NCBI GenBank assembly: GCA_013122435.1
Contig: WYDT01000011.1
Location: 62,001 to 126,000 of the forward strand
Direction: 5' to 3'
Source of the DNA: Chloroflexi bacterium AL-N1
GTDB lineage: Bacteria > Chloroflexota > Chloroflexia > Chloroflexales > Roseiflexaceae
DNA: 64,000 nucleotides
In this document: one piece after another, positions 1-9,314 of the stretch
Layout of the letters: every line of letters starts with the position of its first letter
Position numbering within the stretch: position 1 is the stretch's first letter
Made by a program: the position numbers and the translations under genes
Notes under the pieces: generated by a model
What the model was told of the DNA's origin: nothing
The model's database searches: none
What the model saw: only the letters and a program-made list of their open reading frames with translations

Positions 1-499
1 AATCTGGTGCCGTTATTTGCAGCGTGAATTCAGGGGCCAGTTCGGTGAGCGTGTAACGACCTTCTGCATCGGTAGTTGTACTGATAGCATCACTTACCTG
101 TATCTGAGCTCCAGCTAGGGGTGTTTCACTATAGGCATCAAGAACCACACCACTAAGACCATTAGGGCGAATTTGAGCATCTAATGTGACGGCAGGTGGC
201 GTTGGTTCAGCAACCTCTGGCCGCTCTGCAAGCACAATATCTAATGGCTCAAACCCTTCGGCACTGACCTCAAGCGTTGAGCGTGTATTCCAATCTGTTA
301 ATTCAAATGTACCATCAGCTGTGGTTGTGGCCTCACTATTTCCTAACCTGACTATCGCAGAGGCGACGGGCTCACCAGTATATGTATTTGTGATGGTACC
401 TGTCAACGGAATGTCTGGGCCACCACAGGCAACCAGCAGTATTATACAAAAAACACCAAAGATAATAAATCGTAACCACATCTGGAAGCGGATGGACAT
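1..499 (-). CDS. Lipoprotein with repeated carboxypeptidase-regulatory-like domains (3' part cut off)
   Basis: The frame is open from an ATG at 497-499 to the window edge, so the C-terminus is missing. AGGAG sits 8 bases before the ATG. The N-terminus has a few polar residues, a hydrophobic stretch and a lipobox LLVAC followed by GG, so it is probably a type II lipoprotein. After that come two consecutive beta-sandwich units of the carboxypeptidase regulatory-like type. Each has the pattern LxGxVxDxxTxxPLxxAxIxV, then TTTDAEGRYTL. These units usually form surface or adhesion modules and have no enzymatic role. It points away from the tRNA genes and is not in an operon with anything visible. 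The family call rests on repeat pattern only. Confidence 0.75.
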   Translation of the reverse strand, partial: MSIRFQMWLRFIIFGVFCIILLVACGGPDIPLTGTITNTYTGEPVASAIVRLGNSEATTTADGTFELTDWNTRSTLEVSAEGFEPLDIVLAERPEVAEPTPPAVTLDAQIRPNGLSGVVLDAYSETPLAGAQIQVSDAISTTTDAEGRYTLTELAPEFTLQITAPD

Positions 500-979
500 A
501 AATCTCAACTCCTAAACCTAGATAACATACAAGCAATTATGAGAACAATCCATCGATTAATATGCACCACCTGTCACCAGATACAGCGTAGCACGTTCGA
601 CAAAGTTGTTTACAAATCGTGCATACCTCGTTATAACACAACGAGTGGATCTAATCATAAACGCTTGACAAAAGGTTGTCAAGCAGTATCCACCATTAGA
701 GCATCTCTATCAGTGCAAAGTACTCGTGATCGACTAAATATGCACTGGTATCGTAAAGTATCAAAATATAGTCAGACACATATTGATAGCGTTGCTTACC
801 AACACACACCCAATTATGTGACATAGTTGTAGGTCGGCTATATAACGACACACGTATACAGTACGCTGGGACGCTATAAGATCGCTAGACTGATCAAATT
901 CACAGGTTTCTCACAGGTGATGCTGATTACCAATCGGGCATTCGTTCACAATCAAAGCACGGATTAAGCAGTACAAAGT
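500..979. other. Intergenic region without a supported gene
   Basis: About 480 bases lie between the lipoprotein start and the tRNA promoter. The only long plus-strand frame (539-826) has no ribosome binding site and reads as compositionally random, so I do not call it. A perfect 9-bp inverted repeat lies at 663-684. Confidence 0.5.
663..684. repeat. Perfect 9-bp inverted repeat
   Basis: GCTTGACAA at 663-671 and TTGTCAAGC at 676-684 are separated by AAGG. It could be a small operator-like palindrome or a hairpin. There is no T-run, so it is not an intrinsic terminator. Confidence 0.4.
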
Positions 980-1008
980 TTGACTTTGCCGTTCTGCTCG
1001 ACTATAAT
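980..1008 (+). promoter_or_regulatory. Sigma-70-type promoter of the tRNA pair
   Basis: TTGACT at 980-985 and a consensus TATAAT at 1003-1008 are separated by exactly 17 bases. The tRNA-Leu begins 12 bases after the -10 box, as expected for a stable-RNA promoter with a short leader. Confidence 0.85.
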
Positions 1009-1019
1009 ACCGCAGTGAT

Positions 1020-1105
1020 GCCGAAGTGGCGGAATGGCAGACGCGACGGTCTCAAAAACCGTTGAGGGCAACCTCATGTGGGTTCGACTCCCACCTTCGG
1101 CACCA
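1020..1105 (+). tRNA. tRNA-Leu (CAA)
   Basis: Acceptor arms GCCGAAG and CTTCGGC pair perfectly. The anticodon loop CTCAAAA gives anticodon CAA. A long variable arm (about 1064-1078) marks a class II tRNA. The T arm carries GTTCGA, and the 3' CCA is encoded. Its promoter is at 980-1008, and tRNA-Pro follows after 13 bases, so the two are probably cotranscribed. Confidence 0.95.
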
Positions 1106-1118
1106 ATTTATGTATCTT

Positions 1119-1195
<77 letters not shown>

Positions 1196-1209
1196 TGTTA
1201 ATGATCATG

Positions 1210-1239
1210 AAAGCCACTATTCGTTTGAATAGTGGCTTT
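1210..1239. terminator. Terminator hairpin after the tRNA genes
   Basis: A 13-bp perfect stem, AAAGCCACTATTC at 1210-1222 with its complement at 1227-1239, has a four-base loop. It lies between the tRNA unit and the convergent ABC operon, so it may serve both strands. Confidence 0.8.
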
Positions 1240-1294
1240 GTGCTACATTGCAACCGTATAGCTGTGGAGCTGTGCAGTCAAACCGCTAGAATGC

Positions 1295-2554
1295 TTATTC
1301 GGAGCGCAGCGCTTGAATCGGGTTGAGACGGGCAGCGCGTAGTGCTGGGAAGAAACCAAAACTAACACCAATAACTGTTGATACTGTTGTAGCAAGAATG
1401 ATAGAGCTTAGGGTAACAACTGCAGTAGAACCTTCCGCACGGAAGATATTTTCCAGTACATACGTTCCTGCAAACGAGAGCACATACCCAAACATTACCC
1501 CCAAAATACCACCGAGAAGACACAAAACGACGGCCTCAATCAGAAACTGCAACAAGATATCGCGCCGCCGCGCTCCCACTGCTTTGCGTAGACCAATTTC
1601 TCGGGTACGTTGAGTCACACTTACTAACATAATGTTCATGATACCGATACCACCGACGACAAGTGAGATGCTTGCGATAACAATCAAAAAGGCACTGAGA
1701 CCACGAATAGTAACATCCGCTTGTTGCGCTTGTTGCTCAGGATTATTGATGGTAAAATCGTTAGGATCTTCTGTAGACAGCTGGTGTTGAAAGCGCAGTA
1801 GTTCTGTGACCTGATCAATAGCTACCTGAACCTCTTCACGGCTATGTGCTCGAACCGTAATTTGACCAACATCTACCTGATCTGAGAGTTGATTACGAAA
1901 GAGGCGATTACGTGCCGTAGCATACGGAATATAAGCTGCATCGTTGGGGCCAGAAAAACCCTGATCGAGTGCACTGGCATCGATATTCACAATCCCAATA
2001 ACCTCGAAATTGACACCATTGATCGTCACACGTTTACCAATAGCATCAGAGGTGTTGGCAAAGAGATCTGCAGCAACACTGCCCCCCAAGACGGTAACAC
2101 GTGATAGCGCTTCCTCATCATCTTGCGTGTAATATCTGCCAGCTAAAAGATCATTATCAACAACCTGAAAATGATTAGGGGTAATACCTGTGATATCGTA
2201 GAAGAAGAGATCTCTCCCTGCACTGATAACACCAGTTGTATCATATTGAACAACTACATCAGCCACAGCTGGTGCTGCACCGGGCAAAGCAATAAATTGT
2301 GCGTCATCAAAGGTCAATCGAGGTGTTAGATTTTGCTCCAGTTCTGAGCTATCCACCTGCGGGACAATATTAAAGACACCAACACCAAGTTTGTCAAATT
2401 CACCTTGAAAAAAAGCCCGTAATCCATTCCCAATCGAAAGCATACCTACTACCGCACCAATACCAATGATAATACCGAGCATTGTTAGTATGGCACGTGC
2501 TTTGTTTGCGAGAAGCGCATCCCAGGCAACTCGAAAAGACTCTATCACACTCAT
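1295..2554 (-). CDS. MacB-like ABC transporter permease (second copy)
   Basis: This 419-residue protein has the FtsX/MacB permease layout. There is one membrane helix near residues 17-40 (motif LTMLGIIIGIGAVVG), a long extracytoplasmic MacB_PCD-like domain (about 45-280), then three C-terminal helices with the signature TREIGLRKAVGARRRDIL. It ends with the typical LNPIQALRSE tail. It is the last gene of a four-gene minus-strand operon (adaptor, ATPase, permease, permease) and lies 23 bases after a close paralog. The two permeases may pair as a heterodimer with the shared ATPase. The substrate cannot be told; family members export peptides, lipoproteins or antibiotics. Confidence 0.9.
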   Translation of the reverse strand: MSVIESFRVAWDALLANKARAILTMLGIIIGIGAVVGMLSIGNGLRAFFQGEFDKLGVGVFNIVPQVDSSELEQNLTPRLTFDDAQFIALPGAAPAVADVVVQYDTTGVISAGRDLFFYDITGITPNHFQVVDNDLLAGRYYTQDDEEALSRVTVLGGSVAADLFANTSDAIGKRVTINGVNFEVIGIVNIDASALDQGFSGPNDAAYIPYATARNRLFRNQLSDQVDVGQITVRAHSREEVQVAIDQVTELLRFQHQLSTEDPNDFTINNPEQQAQQADVTIRGLSAFLIVIASISLVVGGIGIMNIMLVSVTQRTREIGLRKAVGARRRDILLQFLIEAVVLCLLGGILGVMFGYVLSFAGTYVLENIFRAEGSTAVVTLSSIILATTVSTVIGVSFGFFPALRAARLNPIQALRSE

Positions 2555-2577
2555 AATGTATTCCTGAATAATATACG

Positions 2578-3831
2578 TTATTCGCTTCGTAGTGCTTCAA
2601 TTGGATTGAGGCGCGACGCTTGCAGTGCCGGAAAAAACCCAAAGGACACGCCAATAGCCACCGAAATAACCGTTGACAAAGTAAGTGCTCCCATGGTGAC
2701 ACTTGCAGCAGCACCCTCTGCTTCAAACAAGTTTACCAATACAAATGTGCCAAGAAAAGAAAGCAGATATCCCAGCCCAATACCAATCATACAACCGACT
2801 ATACACAAAACCACGGCCTCAACCAGGAACTGGATCAGAATATCGTGTTGTCGCGCTCCTACTGCTTTGCGTAAGCCAATTTCTCGAGTACGCTCAGTTA
2901 CATTGACCAGCATAATATTCATAATACCAATACCACCAACTAACAATGATATACCGCCAACTGCGGCAATGAAAGCACTAAAACCATTAAAAATAGTGCT
3001 TACTGTTTCTTGGATTTGGTCTAAACTAATGATCGAAAAATCATTATCTTGATAGGTCAAACGATGCTGTTCTCGCAAAATAGTCGTGACTTCGCGAATG
3101 GCCTGATCGGACAAATCACGCTCCTGTGCCTGAACTGACATGAGCGATACATCGACACGTGGGGAGACAACATCTCGGAAAAGGCGCGTTTTCCCTGTCT
3201 CATAAGGGATAAAGACACCTTCACGAGGGTCACCGAATATTCCACTACCACTTTGATCAGCAGCAAGCAAGCCAATGACTTCAAACCCCATACCTTCAAT
3301 GGTCAATCGTTGACCAATGACTCCCACCGTACCACCATAAAGTTCTTCAGCTACCCGATCACCGATCACCGCAACTCGTGCAGCGTCTACGTTTTCAGCT
3401 TCTGTAAAAAATCGCCCATCCTCTACTTCACTACCGCTAATAGCAAAATGGGGTTGCGAAACAGCACTAATTGAATATGAGAACCGTTCGCCGCCTGCTC
3501 GCACGGTTTTTGAATCAATTAACGCAACCGATACAGCCTTCACACTTGGCGCATTCTCCGACTGCATGATAGCCTCGGCATCAGCAGCAGTTAATTGAGC
3601 TGATAGTGTCTCATTCACATTACGGCTATCGACAAAAGGACCTACATAGAAAACGCCAACACCAAAGGAAGCAAACTGATCCGTGATAAAATTCTGAAAT
3701 CCTGTTCCAATGGACAACAAACCAATCACAGAACCAATACCAATAATGATACCGAGCATTGTGAGCAATGAACGCAGTTTGTTCGACAGCAGGGAAAGCC
3801 ATGCAATACGACTGGCCTCAATAACATTCAT
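2578..3831 (-). CDS. MacB-like ABC transporter permease (first copy)
   Basis: This 417-residue protein shows the same architecture as its downstream neighbour. It has an N-terminal helix with LTMLGIIIGIGSVIG, a large extracytoplasmic domain, three C-terminal helices, the TREIGLRKAVGARQHDIL motif and a C-terminal LNPIEALRSE. The similarity runs the whole length, so the pair arose by tandem duplication. The extracytoplasmic domains have diverged more than the membrane parts. It starts 9 bases after the ATPase gene, which implies translational coupling. Confidence 0.9.
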   Translation of the reverse strand: MNVIEASRIAWLSLLSNKLRSLLTMLGIIIGIGSVIGLLSIGTGFQNFITDQFASFGVGVFYVGPFVDSRNVNETLSAQLTAADAEAIMQSENAPSVKAVSVALIDSKTVRAGGERFSYSISAVSQPHFAISGSEVEDGRFFTEAENVDAARVAVIGDRVAEELYGGTVGVIGQRLTIEGMGFEVIGLLAADQSGSGIFGDPREGVFIPYETGKTRLFRDVVSPRVDVSLMSVQAQERDLSDQAIREVTTILREQHRLTYQDNDFSIISLDQIQETVSTIFNGFSAFIAAVGGISLLVGGIGIMNIMLVNVTERTREIGLRKAVGARQHDILIQFLVEAVVLCIVGCMIGIGLGYLLSFLGTFVLVNLFEAEGAAASVTMGALTLSTVISVAIGVSFGFFPALQASRLNPIEALRSE

Positions 3832-3840
3832 TCCACACCC

Positions 3841-4572
3841 CTACGTTGACGCAACAAATTCAGATAGCGTCAGATTTACTTTGAGTGGCTCATTTACCAG
3901 TTCATCACTTGAAATCAACCCATCACGAACGCTAATAATGCGTTGAGCGTGTTGCGCTACTTCTAAGTCGTGGGTAACAATAATAACAGTAATACCCTGT
4001 TCTTCATTCAAACGTTGAAAGATACCAATAATCTCATCACCCGTTTTGCTATCCAGTGCTCCTGTTGGTTCGTCCGCCAGGATAATACGGGGTTCATTCA
4101 CGAGTGCACGTGCAATCGATACACGCTGTTGTTGACCACCAGATAGCTCATTTGGTTTATGATCCGATCGGTCTCCCATCCCTACGGCTTCCAATGCGGT
4201 CTGTGCACGCTTGCGTCGATCACTCTTTCCCGCATACAACATAGGTAGTTCGACATTCCGTAAAGCACTGGTACGAGCTAACAACATATACTGCTGAAAT
4301 ACAAAGCCAATCTTTTGGTTACGAATGGCTGCCAATTGACCATCATTCAAGCTCCCGACATCTACGCCATCAAGCGTGTACGTACCATCACTAGGTTGAT
4401 CCAAGCAACCAATGATGTTCATAAGGGTGCTCTTACCACTTCCCGAAGGTCCCATAATCGCGACCATTTCACCAGTATTAATCGTCAGCGAAACTCCCTG
4501 CAGCGCACGCACTTCCACATCGCCCATCTGATATGTTTTTGTTAAGTCACGCACTTCTATCAAAACAGTCAT
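3841..4572 (-). CDS. MacB/LolD-type ABC transporter ATPase
   Basis: This is a 243-residue nucleotide-binding subunit of the MacB/LolD/FtsE group. Walker A is GPSGSGKST (about residue 41), the Q-loop lies in FVFQQ, the signature is LSGGQQQR and Walker B is [11 protein letters not shown]. The switch histidine is in VTHD. A C-terminal extension of about 20 residues follows the normal end of the domain. Its position between an HlyD-type adaptor and two FtsX-type permeases fits a mechanotransmission exporter. Confidence 0.93.
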   Translation of the reverse strand: MTVLIEVRDLTKTYQMGDVEVRALQGVSLTINTGEMVAIMGPSGSGKSTLMNIIGCLDQPSDGTYTLDGVDVGSLNDGQLAAIRNQKIGFVFQQYMLLARTSALRNVELPMLYAGKSDRRKRAQTALEAVGMGDRSDHKPNELSGGQQQRVSIARALVNEPRIILADEPTGALDSKTGDEIIGIFQRLNEEQGITVIIVTHDLEVAQHAQRIISVRDGLISSDELVNEPLKVNLTLSEFVAST

Positions 4573-4632
4573 ATAATGCTCCCAAAGAACGTATAGTTAA
4601 GATGTTTTCGTCCTACAATCTATGTCCAGCGA

Positions 4633-6528
4633 CTAATTATCGACTGGATTAAACGTATTAATGACAGGCTGTACCAAAACTTCTTCCCCTGCCTCAAGGC
4701 CATCAGTAATTTCGATAAACTGAGCATTACTTAATCCAATTTCAACCTCGCGTTGCTCACTGGCTGGACGGCCTGTTTGGGGATCAGGTTCACCACCATT
4801 GGAAGGCACATACACGTATGTTTCGCCTGCACTGATTTCAACAGCTCGTCGTGGCACCAACACTGCATCATCCTTTACCTCAGTAATAATCTGGACAGAG
4901 GCGGTCATACCTGGTTTTACTCCAGCATCACCGGGATCAAATTCAACATCAACCTCATAGGTAGTCGCGCCCTGCTCACTCACTGTGGCAAGTGGGGCAA
5001 TCTGGTCAATCGTCCCTTCAATTTCGGTCTCAGGAAGTGCATCAAGGGTAATACGAACATCCTGACCTATACGAACCTGTGCAATATCTAACTCATCAAC
5101 AGAAATGGTGATACGCAAACGACTTAAATCAGCTAACACAACCGCCGCGCCATCCAGATTACTGGTGGTGGTTGTCGAGCCGCTGGGCAGTGAAGATGAC
5201 GACTCGCCAGTTGTGAGATTAACCTGTGCTATGGTACCCGTGAATGGGGCTTTGAGTTCAGCTTTTGCAAGATCACGTTCGGCCAGTTTTACGGTTGTTT
5301 CAGCACTTATGACTGCGGCCTCGGCAGTAGCTAGATCACTCGCTGATGGGTCTGCCTGTAACTTTTCGAGAGCTAGCTGTGCACTGCGAACACCAGCCTG
5401 TGACTGTTTTATCGAACCAGCACGATTTGCGCCTGTTAATCTGCTTAACTCAGCACGGGCACTTTCGACCGCAGCTCGTGCCGCAGCCAGTTCTTCCGGC
5501 TCTGCACCAGCACGTACATCATCAAGATCCGCCTGTGCTTTACTCAAGGCTTGTTCAGCACTTTGTATGCCGTTAATTTCGGCCTGGCGAGCTTCGTTAT
5601 AGGTAACTACCGCTTGATCGACTTGTGCTTCAGCGCTACGGAGCGAAGCCTCAGCCTGAACAAATGTATCATAATACTGTTGACGCTGGGTGTTGTTAAC
5701 TTTATTGGCTTGCTTCTCACCAGTTTCAAAATTTGTCGTATCTGGATTTGAGGGGTCTTTTCCTGTATCATTCACAAAATCCCAGTTACCTTTGGCTGTT
5801 GCATAAGTAGACTGCGCCTGTGTCAGTTGGGTTGTGGCTTGTTCAAGCGCAAGTTCAGCATTGGTTTTCGCTGCAGAAAGAGAATCACGTTGTGATCGCA
5901 GCTGATTTTCAGCTTCCTGTGCCTGCGATTCCGCTGTACGTAATGTTTCTGATTTTGGGCCAGCCTCAAGTTGTGTGAGAGTGGTTTGAGCTTCCTCAAG
6001 CCGTGCCTGTGCCGCTGCAATATCTGCATTGGTAACACTTCCCAGCGTTTGTTCCAAACCACCCTGTGCTGATGCAATCTGTGCTTCGGCTTCAGCAACC
6101 TCTTCCGGTGTAGCACCATCAAGCAGCTTTTGATAGTCAGCCTGTGCACGCTTGAGATCTGCCTGTGCAGTCTCTAATTGAAGGCGCAAATCTGTATCAT
6201 CAATACGCGCAAGGATGGTATCCTGCTCAACATCTTCCCCCTGCACAACAAGAACCTCCACAACCGTGCCTGACACCTCAAAATTCAACTGTGATGTAGA
6301 TTTTGACTCTACGTTTCCCGTAGCACTGATCGAAGCATCGATAGCACCAGCTTCTGCAGGTACCACTTCCCATCCACCAGCAAGCGCATCACGGCCAGCA
6401 CTTTGCAACGCGTTGAAAGCAATAATTCCACCACCACCACATACCAACACAACCGCCAGTATGAGGCCACCGATAATGAGAAATCGACGGTTAATCCGTC
6501 TTGGTTTGCGAGTTCCATCACCCGTCAT
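4633..6528 (-). CDS. HlyD/MacA-like adaptor protein of the ABC exporter
   Basis: This 631-residue protein has one N-terminal membrane anchor (about residues 17-40). A split biotinyl-lipoyl-like domain follows (VVEVLVVQGEDVEQDTILARID, then LKAPFTGTIAQV at about 425). Between its halves lies a very long alanine- and glutamine-rich coiled coil (about 110-415), longer than in classic MacA. Barrel-type domains follow, with motifs RITLDALPETEIEGTI and VKPGMTASVQI. It probably links the permeases to the outer envelope layer. The start has AAGGAG upstream at about 6540. A minus-strand TATACT at 6574-6579 could be its -10 box, but no good -35 is visible. Confidence 0.88.
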   Translation of the reverse strand: MTGDGTRKPRRINRRFLIIGGLILAVVLVCGGGGIIAFNALQSAGRDALAGGWEVVPAEAGAIDASISATGNVESKSTSQLNFEVSGTVVEVLVVQGEDVEQDTILARIDDTDLRLQLETAQADLKRAQADYQKLLDGATPEEVAEAEAQIASAQGGLEQTLGSVTNADIAAAQARLEEAQTTLTQLEAGPKSETLRTAESQAQEAENQLRSQRDSLSAAKTNAELALEQATTQLTQAQSTYATAKGNWDFVNDTGKDPSNPDTTNFETGEKQANKVNNTQRQQYYDTFVQAEASLRSAEAQVDQAVVTYNEARQAEINGIQSAEQALSKAQADLDDVRAGAEPEELAAARAAVESARAELSRLTGANRAGSIKQSQAGVRSAQLALEKLQADPSASDLATAEAAVISAETTVKLAERDLAKAELKAPFTGTIAQVNLTTGESSSSLPSGSTTTTSNLDGAAVVLADLSRLRITISVDELDIAQVRIGQDVRITLDALPETEIEGTIDQIAPLATVSEQGATTYEVDVEFDPGDAGVKPGMTASVQIITEVKDDAVLVPRRAVEISAGETYVYVPSNGGEPDPQTGRPASEQREVEIGLSNAQFIEITDGLEAGEEVLVQPVINTFNPVDN

Positions 6529-7010
6529 GTATATCTACTCCTTATACATAAGTATTTGTATTTTCTTACGCTTAGTATAAACACACGATAATATATTGAC
6601 ATCGGACAACGGTGTGATTGCTATACGCCAAGATGTTCTGATACAGATACTATCGTGTCGGTCATAAGACAGAGAGACTATCATACTTTTGAACGAACTG
6701 CGTTGATGTATCATAAAGCCTTATAGATAATACGATAGAATGGCATAATAAGGTGCATTTATTTCAGCTTCCGAAGACGATTCGTCCCAAACTGGGTTAT
6801 ATAATACGTGAAAATAGCATACAAAGACTTCACTCAGACATCTTCAGAGCCCAAAAACTGTCCTAATTCTGTACGAAGATCTCATTTGCACAGGTGTAGA
6901 CACTTTTCATTGTCATAGAAGAGGTGCAGGGAAACAAAGAGAAAACGCACAAATTGGTGTAATGCGAACTAGCTACCCATTCATACGTAAGGAGCATAGA
7001 GGGTTGGCTG
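6529..7010. other. Intergenic region
   Basis: About 480 AT-rich bases lie between the ABC operon start and the end of the HD-domain gene. Apart from the weak -10 box noted for the operon, I see no gene, RNA or strong hairpin. Confidence 0.5.
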
Positions 7011-7631
7011 TTACACCTGCGACACTGAACAACATCGCATAAGGTGTGCTTGCAAGAGTGCAAAATTGTATTGCTTCTGGAGGTTTCGTAAGCTACAGGC
7101 ACTGGTGGTCCAGTAACGATGATGACGAAAAAAGCGTATCTGGTGTTCATACCAGTGGGCATCATCCATAACCTGACCAAGCACAGCCATTTCTGCCCGA
7201 AGTAAGTTGCTCCGACTCACACAGTCAGCTCGACCAAGCACCTCCAGATCTGCATCGGCTAAAAGTTGCTCCAAAAGATTTTGGGGCGTTTGGGGAATTC
7301 TCGTCGCCATAATGATACCGCTGATAACTTGCACCTGGGTCCGGCTGTATCCCCATTGGGGCAACACCTCTGCAGCAATACAAACGCCAACAGCCTCATG
7401 CTCTGTACCTTGTTCAACAAACCCAAGATCGTGATAATAGGCTGCTGTCCGCAGAAGGAGTAGCGCCTCGCCATTGACACCTTCCATCATGGCTAATCGC
7501 TCAACTGCTGGAACCACCTCATAGCAGGTGTGAGCAAACGAATGATAGCACAGGTGCGAGGATAACTCTTGCCGTAACCGTTCCAACGCATAATACCTGG
7601 CACGTTCAAAATCAGGTTGATCCATTGACAT
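7011..7631 (-). CDS. HD-domain metal-dependent phosphohydrolase
   Basis: The protein has about 206 residues. It carries the metal-binding pattern of HD proteins: YHSFAHT (first histidine), AAYYHDLGF (the HD pair), a conserved EHE and a late aspartate in ADADLEVLG. This resembles the COG4339-type predicted phosphohydrolases, whose substrate is unknown. I chose the ATG at 7631, behind GGGA. An in-frame codon at 7691 would add about 20 residues of unconvincing sequence. The gene stands alone between long non-coding stretches. Confidence 0.8.
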   Translation of the reverse strand: MSMDQPDFERARYYALERLRQELSSHLCYHSFAHTCYEVVPAVERLAMMEGVNGEALLLLRTAAYYHDLGFVEQGTEHEAVGVCIAAEVLPQWGYSRTQVQVISGIIMATRIPQTPQNLLEQLLADADLEVLGRADCVSRSNLLRAEMAVLGQVMDDAHWYEHQIRFFRHHRYWTTSACSLRNLQKQYNFALLQAHLMRCCSVSQV

Positions 7632-8545
7632 ATCGTTCCCATAATAAGTTGTATGAGCCATTGCATTGTGTTGAACATACATAGTTATCAAATCTCATCA
7701 GAAAGTAGCATTAAGTATCATAAAAATACACACGAACGCGTAGGATAGCTATATAGTATTACTGTTCTATTCTCTACTCATAGTATGAATGATGTGCTTA
7801 CTCTCCCTACCCCAAAGTTCATATCCAAATTGTATTGATAACTTCAATCGCTTGTTCATATTGACCAAAAGTGTTGTGGGCAATGGAAGAGACATGTGTA
7901 TCATCTATAGTGTACTTCATATCTGATATATATTCCACCAAACTGGCTTGTGCGTAAGTAAATCATTGCAAAATATTTTAACGTAAAAATAGATCTTTTT
8001 TGCGTATTAAAAGATTAAAACATATACACATAACAGCTAAACAATAGTAGTGTTTTTGATTAATGCCCTATACAATAGGACAAACATCACTATCTTGTAA
8101 TTACTACCTATGGTATTAATTTCGTAATAATCTCTATATCAAGAATGCATATTAGATCTCGCAACCATGTAATATGCTCCTCCCACATACCATGTATTGA
8201 AAACTGCATGTGCGGAGCCCGTAACAAGCGATAGAAGATAGCAGCATTCCTGGGTCTTCTCACGGGGGTGTCATGCTAAGCAAGGTGACATTGTGTTGAA
8301 AGCCTTCTACCAGACCGTTTCTGCCAGGCTGCGACCTTGCTCACAATGACCGACAGGCACACTACATTCGCTTAATTTGGCATATAAGACCATTCGTTAG
8401 TAACTATGAACCTATAAATTACAAGTAGTTATGAAGTCACAAACTCCATAGGTGGTACTAGACAAAATAGGGGGTTACACTGTACTATGCGTATGTTCCC
8501 TTATTGTTGATCACAGAGCACCTCAGTGACGCGGTGTTCTAACTA
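7632..8545. other. Long AT-rich gene-free region
   Basis: About 900 bases contain no credible open frame on either strand. The first part (7700-8200) is very AT-rich. A degenerate inverted-repeat element of about 80 bp lies at 8270-8350, and the dodecin promoter is at the right end. Confidence 0.55.
8270..8350. repeat. Degenerate palindromic element (MITE or REP-like)
   Basis: The ends are imperfect inverted repeats: GTCATGCTAAGCAA at 8270-8283 against the complement of TTGCTCACAATGAC at 8337-8350, matching at 10 of 14 positions. The GTCATGCTnAGC end is a type I recall from dispersed repeats in Chloroflexota genomes. Only one copy is present here, so its repeat status is inferred. Confidence 0.35.
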
Positions 8546-8551
8546 TATAAT
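8546..8551 (+). promoter_or_regulatory. Probable -10 box of the dodecin gene
   Basis: A consensus TATAAT lies 45 bases before the dodecin ATG. The -35 region is poor, so the gene may be weakly expressed or may use another sigma factor. Confidence 0.4.
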
Positions 8552-8595
8552 TAATGCGTCACACGGCAACAACTGGGTTTAGAAAGGAGTACACC

Positions 8596-8811
8596 ATGAG
8601 TGAAAATGTGTACAAATTAGTTGAACTCGTTGGTTCATCACCTGTGAGTATCGAAGATGCTGTTCAAAACGCCGTTGTCAAAGCAGGAGCAAGTATTCGA
8701 AGTATGCGCTGGTTTCAGGTAGTCGAGACACGAGGGACGATTACGGATCAACAAGTTGCGATGTGGCAAGTGACCGTTAAGATAGGCTTTACCGTTGAAG
8801 GTGGGGATTAA
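8596..8811 (+). CDS. Dodecin, flavin-binding dodecamer
   Basis: This 71-residue protein is of the usual dodecin length. Family motifs visible are [22 protein letters not shown], which continues the normal helix, [17 protein letters not shown] with the flavin-stacking tryptophan, and a final strand [12 protein letters not shown]. Dodecins bind riboflavin, FMN or FAD, or CoA in some lineages, and buffer free flavin. AGGAG lies 6 bases before the chosen ATG. An earlier in-frame codon at 8554 precedes this Shine-Dalgarno sequence and is rejected. Single gene. Confidence 0.93.
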   Translation: MSENVYKLVELVGSSPVSIEDAVQNAVVKAGASIRSMRWFQVVETRGTITDQQVAMWQVTVKIGFTVEGGD

Positions 8812-9189
8812 CGAGCGAGATTGATAGACACAATAGATGGTTTATGTACAACGGGAAGTTTGAGCCTGATACGCTTGCTACCCACTTTGTTGATATACAA
8901 CTAACTAAAATTGTGTAAATACGACACCGAGCACAAACATAAACTATTACTTTTTCGTTACATATGTTGCTTTTCCATAGTATGTTTATGTGGTACATTC
9001 AAGCCTACAGCATATTAATCTGACCTACGACACATCGTATCAACCATGTCTACACATTACCCTACGTGTCATTGATAGTACGAAGGAGCAAGTTATGTGC
9101 ACTTTTCTATTCCACGCACGAGGCGACGACTATGGGCACAGTCCGGTAGAGTAGATGTTGACACAATAATGTAAGAGTCTATTAGGAAA
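8812..9189. other. Intergenic region
   Basis: Nothing supported lies between dodecin and the terminator at 9190. One minus-strand frame (8789-8998) is random in composition. Confidence 0.5.
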
Positions 9190-9220
9190 AAAGCTGCTAT
9201 GTCATATGCATAGCAGCTTT
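9190..9220 (-). terminator. Intrinsic terminator of the Yip1-type gene
   Basis: The stem AAAGCTGCTATG at 9190-9201 pairs with CATAGCAGCTTT at 9209-9220. Read on the minus strand, the hairpin is followed by a run of T, so it terminates transcripts from the gene ending at 9315. Confidence 0.85.
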
Positions 9221-9314
9221 CACATAACTCATACCAAAAAGATTGAAAATTATCACATCAATAAATGCACATACGATAAAACAGGGACCATGTTTGAACA
9301 ACGAGTAGCCCCAA

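Noticed and set aside
539..826. Open plus-strand frame of 95 codons
   Set aside because: No ribosome binding site, no recognisable motif and composition like the intergenic DNA.
7011..7631. HD protein as part of a cyclic-nucleotide defence system
   Set aside because: No cyclase, effector or sensor is adjacent; the motifs fit a generic HD phosphohydrolase.
8160..8260. Possible group II intron end or transposon remnant near the worn repeat
   Set aside because: No domain V-like structure or reading frame could be supported.
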